Shown in pieces: positions 15,106 through 20,454 of a DNA stretch of 20,454 bases; position 1 is the stretch's first letter, and the number at the start of each line of letters is the position of its first letter. The stretch is from the NCBI GenBank assembly GCA_947424985.1, contig CANDYN010000006.1, forward strand, positions 1 through 20,454. Reading direction: 5' to 3'. The position numbers were made by a program, and so were the translations under genes. The notes beneath the pieces are model-generated. The model ran no database searches. It saw only the letters and a program-made list of their open reading frames with translations, and was not told the origin of the DNA. This stretch comes from Rickettsiales bacterium (GTDB lineage: Bacteria; Pseudomonadota; Alphaproteobacteria; Rickettsiales; Deianiraeaceae).

Positions 15106-17664
15106 ATGCGTTGGATAGGCATTATTGGAATTTTAAAAGTAATTTACAGAAGGTTGTTTTTGCTACCGGTTTTGTTTTTGGTAACGGGTATTTTAAATTG
15201 CTGTATATACGTAGTATCAAAGTTTTTTTCAACAAAGAATGTGCTTAGAAGAATAATAATTTTTGGATTTTTATTTGGATTTTTAATTGCTTCAGGCGTA
15301 ACTTTTTACGCATATAAAGTTTGGCACGAGGAGTTTGATATTAAAAAATTAACCGAATATAGACCGGTTATGTCAAGTCAGATTCTCGATAAAGATGGAA
15401 ATGTAATAGCGGAAATAGCAAAAGAAAAGCGAATATTTGTCTCAATTGATGATATCTCAAAAAATGCAATAAACGCCTTTATATCGGCTGAAGATCGAAC
15501 CTTCTATACAAATCCGGGAATTGACATTTTTGGGCTATCGAGGGCGATGATTATGAACGGAGTATATTTAATGTCTGGAAAAAGATTGCACGGGGCTTCA
15601 ACAATAACACAGCAGGTTGTTAGAAATACAATACTTTCAAACGAAAGAACCTTAACCCGAAAGATAAAAGAAATGATATTATCTTATAAAATATCAAAAA
15701 TAGCAAGTAAAAATCAAATAATGCAAGTATATTTAAATCATATATATCTTGGACAAAAAAGCTATGGAATTCAGGCGGCAAGTCAAGAATATTTCGGAAA
15801 AGATTGTAAAAATTTGACCATAGAAGAGGCAGCGCTCATAGCATCACTAACCAAGGCTCCATCAAGTCTAGATCCAAGAAAAGGTAAAGCCGCTACGCTT
15901 GACAGAAGAAATTGGATCATAAGAGGAATGTTTGAACAGGGGTATATTACAAAAGAAGAAATGGAAAAAGCCCTTGAGGCTCCAATAAAGTTAGTTCAAA
16001 AAAAACATAACGATAATAAACCATATTCATATATAGATTATATAACGAGATATCTTGAAACACAAAAAGGAATTACAAAGGCGGATCTCGAAAATAATGG
16101 ATATACAATAAAAACCTCTTTTGATTCGCAAATTTATAAATTAATGTACAATGCATTCAATAAAGGTATTAAAGATTACGATAAAAAGCATGGATACAAA
16201 GGTCCAATAGGTGTTTGTGAGGAAGACTTTGAAAAATGTATTCAAAATTTTGACGAGCCTGATTTAATATCCGTTGATCAAAAAATAGCTCTTGTGACAA
16301 AAATTATTGACGACGAAAACGTTGAAATTTTAATCCAAAATCTTGAGAAAGGTGAGATAAAAAGAGATAATTTTAAGTGGGCAAAGCCAAGACTGGATGA
16401 CATGAAAGTTGGAAAAGAGATCAAGAAAACAACTGATGTTTTTAAGGTTGGTGATGTTATAATTGTTCAAAAAACTGCGAACGAGGGTGAGTATAAACTT
16501 GATCAAATTCCAGATGTGAACGGCGGAATAGTGGTAATAGAACCTGGAACCGGAAAAATATATAGTATGATGGGTGGATATCTTGACGTCCCGGGAGCTT
16601 TTAATCGGGTAACACAAGCAAAAAGACAGCCTGGGTCCGTTGCAAAGGTTTTTTCATACTTAACAGCGCTTGAGTCCGGATTTAAATTAAATGATGTTGT
16701 GCTGGACTCAGAAATACAGATTGCAACTGGAAATGGAACTGCATGGATGCCAAAAAATTCAACAAATAATTTTTCAAATGGTGTTATAACCGTAAGGCGT
16801 GCTTTTGAAAAATCGCTCAACTCTCCTCTTGCAAGAATTATGAATGAAGTTGGTCCACGAAAACTGGTTACCTTGCTTAAGAGACTTGAAATTACAGACT
16901 CAGCTGAAGAAAATTTATCCACCGTTCTTGGGTCTTTTGATACTACGCTGATTGGAATTACAAAAGGCTTTGCGACAATGTTAAATCTCGGAACAAAAGT
17001 CATAGATGAACCGATTTTAAGCATAAGTCAGGGGGATGAGGGCAAGAAGTATTCGGAAAAAGATTTGAATGATAAAAAGCTTGAAAACACGACAGAGGAG
17101 GTTGAAATAATAGATGAATTATCTGATAGTAAAATTTTATCTGATAATGAAATACAAGAAATTTCGCCGGAAAATGCGTATCAAATCTGTTCTTTGCTTG
17201 AAGGAAGCGTGAGACGTGGCACTTCGTCAAAGTTTGCTATCGCGCCAAATTTATTTGGAAAAACAGGAACATCGAATGAGGCAAAAGACGTTTGGTTTAT
17301 TGGTGGGTCAACGGACTTCGTTATTGGTGTTTATATCGGAAAAGACCAACCTTCAACACTTGGAGACAATGAGTTTGGTGGAACAGTTGCACTTCCTGTT
17401 GCAAAGGACGTTATGGCTGAGTTAATAAAAATAAAAGCGCCTCAGCCGATCGCAATTCCGGATGGTATAAAATTTGCAAAGGTAAATCTTGAGACTGGAG
17501 AGGTTTTGTCAAATTCTAAAGCTGGATTAGATGTAAGGGTTATAAATGAAGTATTTTTAAAAAGCGATTTGCTTGGTTCACCAAAAAGCGAATCTGAGAT
17601 ATTTTCGCAAATTGAGAACAATGAAGATATTGCTAAGTCAAAAGATATTAGCGGTGTTTATTAA
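15106..17664 (+). CDS. mrcA: bifunctional class A penicillin-binding protein (PBP1A)
   Basis: Polymerises and crosslinks peptidoglycan. The 852-residue protein has a GT51 glycosyltransferase domain at about 85-260, with the catalytic Glu129 in SAEDRTFYTNPGID, then LHGASTITQQVVRN and KIKEMILSYKIS. After a linker comes the transpeptidase domain with S511-x-x-K514 (PGSVAKVF), S570-x-N572 (KSLNSPLA) and K719-TGT (FGKTGTSNEAKDVWF). All catalytic residues are present. There are two hydrophobic stretches before the GT domain (about 4-38 and 48-72), where one is usual. A GTG at 15241 would give MLRRIIIFGFLFG and a conventional single-anchor protein, so the ATG at 15106 (1 nt after the previous stop) is plausible but not certain. 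Confidence 0.95.
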   Translation: MRWIGIIGILKVIYRRLFLLPVLFLVTGILNCCIYVVSKFFSTKNVLRRIIIFGFLFGFLIASGVTFYAYKVWHEEFDIKKLTEYRPVMSSQILDKDGNVIAEIAKEKRIFVSIDDISKNAINAFISAEDRTFYTNPGIDIFGLSRAMIMNGVYLMSGKRLHGASTITQQVVRNTILSNERTLTRKIKEMILSYKISKIASKNQIMQVYLNHIYLGQKSYGIQAASQEYFGKDCKNLTIEEAALIASLTKAPSSLDPRKGKAATLDRRNWIIRGMFEQGYITKEEMEKALEAPIKLVQKKHNDNKPYSYIDYITRYLETQKGITKADLENNGYTIKTSFDSQIYKLMYNAFNKGIKDYDKKHGYKGPIGVCEEDFEKCIQNFDEPDLISVDQKIALVTKIIDDENVEILIQNLEKGEIKRDNFKWAKPRLDDMKVGKEIKKTTDVFKVGDVIIVQKTANEGEYKLDQIPDVNGGIVVIEPGTGKIYSMMGGYLDVPGAFNRVTQAKRQPGSVAKVFSYLTALESGFKLNDVVLDSEIQIATGNGTAWMPKNSTNNFSNGVITVRRAFEKSLNSPLARIMNEVGPRKLVTLLKRLEITDSAEENLSTVLGSFDTTLIGITKGFATMLNLGTKVIDEPILSISQGDEGKKYSEKDLNDKKLENTTEEVEIIDELSDSKILSDNEIQEISPENAYQICSLLEGSVRRGTSSKFAIAPNLFGKTGTSNEAKDVWFIGGSTDFVIGVYIGKDQPSTLGDNEFGGTVALPVAKDVMAELIKIKAPQPIAIPDGIKFAKVNLETGEVLSNSKAGLDVRVINEVFLKSDLLGSPKSESEIFSQIENNEDIAKSKDISGVY

Positions 17665-17689
17665 CTTCAATCAGAGTTTGGACCAAGAG

Positions 17690-17812
17690 TAAGTATGTGG
17701 GGGATATTTTTGCCTTTTGTATATCCCCCCCCACAGTACACGTATTATCTGTTAGCAGGGCAACATCATTGCGTGATGAAATATTGATATGAAATAAATT
17801 GCCTGTACATTG
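17690..17812. other. hairpin-rich intergenic stretch, possible structured RNA
   Basis: The gap between PBP1A and rpsA, the longest non-coding gap here, holds several inverted repeats in a short space. GGGGGATAT (17699-17707) pairs with ATATCCCCC (17721-17729), closing a 13-nt loop, with a run of eight Cs on the right arm. CATCA-TTGCG-TGATG (17764-17778) is a small perfect hairpin. CAGGGCAA (17756-17763) can pair with TTGCCTG (17799-17805) around it, with one bulged G. Local G+C is above the surroundings. No long ORF, tRNA-like T-loop, SRP-RNA or tmRNA signature is visible. It could be a small RNA, the 3' UTR of PBP1A, or chance; the strand is unknown. Confidence 0.35.
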
Positions 17813-17833
17813 TCTCCAGTTGTTTTAATTTTT

Positions 17834-17867
17834 ATAAAAAAATAGGCTCTAAAATTTAGAGCCTATT
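17834..17867 (-). terminator. Rho-independent terminator of rpsA
   Basis: AATAGGCTCTAAA (17841-17853) and TTTAGAGCCTATT (17855-17867) are perfect inverted repeats around one base, forming a strong stem once the loop opens. Read on the minus strand, the stem lies 24 nt after the rpsA stop and runs straight into seven Ts (complement of 17836-17842). On the plus strand the downstream side, AAATATTTT, is a poorer tract, so it might end PBP1A transcripts only weakly. Confidence 0.9.
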
Positions 17868-17891
17868 AAATATTTTAACGCAATGAATAAT

Positions 17892-19640
17892 TTAATTACC
17901 CATCATATCTCCAAGTTTTGAAGATGAAGAGTTTGCAGCACTTAGTTCGTAAACTCTAGAAACAGAAAGTGAAAGCTTTCTAATTTCTTGATTGTAATGT
18001 GTAATCGCAGCCTTTACATCCTGTCCATTGGTCATCGAAAGCATGGAATCTCTTCCAACCTCAGATTCGTGTATAAAGCATGTCATTGCTCCATCTAGGA
18101 TGCTTACAATCAATCCATCGTGCTTCACTTCAAGGATTTTACAGTCAATAATAGCATTTTTTGAGAAAGTATGCTCCTTTTGAGAGATAATTTTTTCATA
18201 AAGCTGTTTAACTCCAAGTCTTATTCTTTGAGCCTTTGCATCTCCGTCGATATATAGAACATCTATCGGATCTCCAACCTTCATGGAATTTGGGATATAT
18301 CTTTCAACTCCACCGTAAGAAATATCGCTCATGGCAACTAGTCCATCAATTTTATCATTGAGCGAAACGAAAACTCCGAAGTCAGTTATGTTTGCAACAT
18401 GACCTTTGATGATCTTTGATGTTTCATTCTTAGAAATAAACTCATCCCATGGATTTTCTTCCATTTGTTTAATTCCAAGACTGATCCTGTGTTTTTCAAT
18501 GTTAATCTCAAGAACTTTTGCCTGAATTTCTTGTCCAACTTGATACTCTTCTTTTATTTTTCTGGCACCGTCATTTTTCCAGCTAACTTCTGAAACATGC
18601 ACAAGTCCTTCAACTCCATCGTCAATTCCGAGGAATACCCCGTAGTTTGTAATATTTGTAATCTTCCCGGAAACAACGCTTCCAACTTGATATTTATCAG
18701 AAAAATTACTCCAAGGATTTTCCTCAAGTTGCTTCAAGCCTAAAGATATCTTGATTTCTCTTTCATTTCTCGTCATTCTTAGGATTTTCACCTTAATTTT
18801 ATCACCGATTCTCAATACCTCAGCCGGGTGTCCAATTTTCGCCCAAGATATATCATTAATATGCAACAATCCGTCAATATAACCTCCGATATTAATGAAT
18901 GATCCATAAGGTGTAATATTTTTGATTCTTCCTTCGATAATGTCCCCTTCTTTAATTCCGGAAAGCATTTCATCTCTTGCACCTTTTTGAGAATCTTCAA
19001 ATACTCTTTTTACAGATATTACAACATTGCGAGTTTTTTTATCGCAATGTATAACCTTTGCTTGGATTTTATTTCCAATCAATGCTTCTTCGATGGATGC
19101 TGGATTGAAATCCATTCCAAAACTTGATTGACTTTTTGGTAAGAAGGCTATAATCCCTTGTATATCTATAACAAATCCATTTCCGCTTTTTAGTTGAGCA
19201 AACGGAACACATTCAATCGCCTCATCATTATCAAAAGCATGCACAATTTTCTCCCAAGATCTTTCACGTATAGCCTTTTCATGGCTTACTTTCATGTGTG
19301 TTTGATATTTATCCAAATCTTCTATATATACTTCGATCTTTGCACCTTTTTCAATTTTTTCAAGTTCACCATCAAGGTAAAACTCCCTTATGTCTATTCT
19401 TCCTTCATATTTGGTTCCAGCTTCAACATAAACTATTCCCTTTGCTTTGTCATATTCAACGATCTCAACTTCGATAACTTTTTTTACCTTATCTATATTT
19501 GAAGTTTCAAAGCTTTCATTCATAATCTCCAAAAGCTCTTCATCGCTTATGTTTGATTGTTCCAACAGGTCAATTGAATTTGCAGCTTGAGCCTTTGTAA
19601 ATTCGGCGTTATCGCTTATTTTTTCTGAATTTGCTAACAT
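17892..19640 (-). CDS. rpsA: 30S ribosomal protein S1
   Basis: S1 binds mRNA on the small subunit and helps initiation on leaders with weak or no Shine-Dalgarno sequence, which fits the many such starts in this window. The 582-residue protein has six S1/OB repeats at roughly 52-118, 140-211, 231-302, 318-390, 406-475 and 495-563. The first two are the divergent ribosome-binding pair. Repeats 3-5 have the clear 'G.V..ItnyGvFv.i.dgveGLvHvSe.sW' pattern (ITPYGSFINIGGYIDGLLHI, ITNYGVFLGIDDGVEGLVHV, ITDFGVFVSLNDKIDGLVAM). Repeats 3 and 4 each end in GLKQ or GIKQ followed by ENPW, as in other S1 proteins. The ATG at 19640 has no Shine-Dalgarno. It is monocistronic, with its own promoter and terminator. 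Confidence 0.97.
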   Translation of the reverse strand: MLANSEKISDNAEFTKAQAANSIDLLEQSNISDEELLEIMNESFETSNIDKVKKVIEVEIVEYDKAKGIVYVEAGTKYEGRIDIREFYLDGELEKIEKGAKIEVYIEDLDKYQTHMKVSHEKAIRERSWEKIVHAFDNDEAIECVPFAQLKSGNGFVIDIQGIIAFLPKSQSSFGMDFNPASIEEALIGNKIQAKVIHCDKKTRNVVISVKRVFEDSQKGARDEMLSGIKEGDIIEGRIKNITPYGSFINIGGYIDGLLHINDISWAKIGHPAEVLRIGDKIKVKILRMTRNEREIKISLGLKQLEENPWSNFSDKYQVGSVVSGKITNITNYGVFLGIDDGVEGLVHVSEVSWKNDGARKIKEEYQVGQEIQAKVLEINIEKHRISLGIKQMEENPWDEFISKNETSKIIKGHVANITDFGVFVSLNDKIDGLVAMSDISYGGVERYIPNSMKVGDPIDVLYIDGDAKAQRIRLGVKQLYEKIISQKEHTFSKNAIIDCKILEVKHDGLIVSILDGAMTCFIHESEVGRDSMLSMTNGQDVKAAITHYNQEIRKLSLSVSRVYELSAANSSSSKLGDMMGN

Positions 19641-19672
19641 AGTAAAAATTAATATTTAATAAACATAGCTGG

Positions 19673-19701
19673 TTCATATATGTAATATTTATTTTAGTCA
19701 A
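19673..19701 (-). promoter_or_regulatory. sigma70-type promoter of rpsA
   Basis: On the minus strand TTGACT (complement of 19696-19701) and TATGAA (complement of 19673-19678) are spaced by exactly 17 nt. Transcription would begin near 19666, giving a leader of about 25 nt before the rpsA ATG. The -35 is 5/6 and the -10 is 4/6 of consensus. It is the best-spaced promoter I could find in the window. Confidence 0.6.
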
Positions 19702-19777
19702 GCTTTTTTTATATTTTATTTTTTTCTTGCTTTTTAAAATTTAAACCTCGCAAAAACTATTGCAATAATCCTATTTT

Positions 19778-20454
19778 GTGCTCGCTAAACAGATAATCAA
19801 TCAATCAAAAATAATATTCATGAGCGCAATTTTTTTAACGATTGCAGGTGCATATACATTTTATACAATTCCAAAAGAAAGTAATCCGGATGTCAAAATG
19901 CCCGTCATAAACGTTATAATTGAAATGCCGGGGATTTCATCGGAAGGCGCTGAAAGATTGATATTGCGACCAATGGAAAAAAAGCTCAAAGGTGTTCAGT
20001 ATATTAAAAAAATATATGGAAGAGCTGGAAACGGATATGGAAGGGTTTCGATTGAGTTTGAGGCTGGATTTGATTCAGATAAAGCTTTAAAAAATGTCAA
20101 AGACAAGATTGACGAAGCAAAAAATGAAATGCCAAGTGGCATCAAGGAGCCTGTGATTAGAGAAATGGACTATAGTAAATTTCCGGTTTTAAGCGTTGCT
20201 CTTTTTGGAGAGATTTCAGAAAAAGATTTGATTTGGACGGCAAGGCTACTGAAAAAAAAGATTGAAATGATTCCAAATATTTTGGAAGTTGATATAATTG
20301 GAGACAGAAAAGATCAAGTTGATATAATTTTAAATCCAAATATTTTTGAAAAATATAAAATAAGTCAATCACAACTTGGATCGATTGTAAATCTAAACAA
20401 TCAACTTTTATCTGCCGGATTTTTAACTTTTGATAATGCTGCATCGTCAGTTGA
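19778..20454 (+). CDS. RND (HAE1/AcrB-type) efflux permease, N-terminal part; continues past the window edge
   Basis: A frame open from a stop at 19766-19768 to the window end encodes the N-terminus of an RND pump. The GTG at 19778 gives MLAKQIINQSKII and then FMSAIFLTIAGAYTFYTIPKE, the first membrane helix followed by PKESNPDVKMPVINV. This is the alphaproteobacterial variant of the 'lP.e.fPdi..p.v.V' RND signature. The porter subdomain PN1 follows: GISSEGAERLILRPMEKKL, then SIEFEAGFDSDKALKNVKDK. An ATG at 19820 exists but would start inside the first membrane helix, so GTG is the better choice. 225 codons are visible out of about 1,000 expected. It would use proton-motive force to export substrates with an adaptor and a TolC-like channel, both of which occur at the left edge. 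Confidence 0.88.
   Translation, partial: MLAKQIINQSKIIFMSAIFLTIAGAYTFYTIPKESNPDVKMPVINVIIEMPGISSEGAERLILRPMEKKLKGVQYIKKIYGRAGNGYGRVSIEFEAGFDSDKALKNVKDKIDEAKNEMPSGIKEPVIREMDYSKFPVLSVALFGEISEKDLIWTARLLKKKIEMIPNILEVDIIGDRKDQVDIILNPNIFEKYKISQSQLGSIVNLNNQLLSAGFLTFDNAASSV

Noticed and set aside
16503..17024. Minus-strand open frame of 173 codons within PBP1A
   Set aside because: Antisense to the transpeptidase domain with intact SxxK and SxN motifs; a shadow frame.
17665..17880. tmRNA, SRP RNA or tRNA gene in the PBP1A-rpsA gap
   Set aside because: No GTTCRA-type T-loop, no GGAAGGAAGCAGCC-like SRP segment and no tag-peptide ORF on either strand; only unassigned hairpins remain.
1..20454. A novel defence, mobile or biosynthetic system spanning several genes
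   Set aside because: Nearly all genes are recognisable housekeeping or envelope functions in short operons; no integrase, transposase, repeat array, toxin-antitoxin pair or unusual domain fusion is visible.

Overview
The window reads as a stretch of a compact, AT-rich alphaproteobacterial chromosome (roughly 30% GC by eye). The clearest lineage marker is a small NDUFS4-like complex I accessory protein, which outside mitochondria is typical of Alphaproteobacteria. The very low GC, tiny intergenic gaps, many 1-17 nt gene overlaps and scarce Shine-Dalgarno sequences recall reduced lineages such as Rickettsiales, Holosporales or Pelagibacterales. Glucose-6-phosphate isomerase, haem synthesis (hemC) and a bifunctional class A PBP argue against Rickettsia itself; I cannot place it more precisely.

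Layout. 1-3538 (minus strand) is a tightly packed run, in transcription order: a DUF2628-like membrane protein, the NDUFS4-like protein, an unrecognised gene, lgt, an RND periplasmic adaptor (GTG start) and the 5' part of a TolC-like outer-membrane protein that leaves the window. 3643-7491 (plus) is a run of an MFS transporter, an orphan MbhD/MbhE (MrpA C-terminus-like) antiporter protein, a YfgM-like TPR protein and a BamB-like lipoprotein. pgi lies convergent to it (minus), 2 nt away. 8820-11059 (plus) holds fabF, tsaB and bamE. A small unrecognised minus-strand gene follows (11157-11537). 11624-13735 (plus) holds a PAP2 phosphatase, trmL and hemC. acpP follows with its own strong terminator, and then a polyprenyl diphosphate synthase and PBP1A. 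17665-17891, the largest gap, holds an unexplained hairpin-rich stretch and the rpsA terminator. rpsA (minus) has a recognisable sigma70-type promoter. At the right edge a GTG-started RND permease gene (plus) runs off the window.

How the genes fit together. Envelope biogenesis dominates: lipoprotein maturation (Lgt) beside lipoproteins that need it (BamB-like, BamE), peptidoglycan synthesis (PBP1A), polyprenyl diphosphate supply, a lipid phosphatase, fatty acid synthesis (FabF, AcpP) and efflux parts (TolC, adaptor, RND permease). Respiration, haem and tRNA modification genes fill the rest. There is no CRISPR array, insertion sequence, prophage, rRNA or tRNA gene that I can support. I see ordinary core chromosome rather than a new accessory system; the items worth a second look are modest and listed as such.
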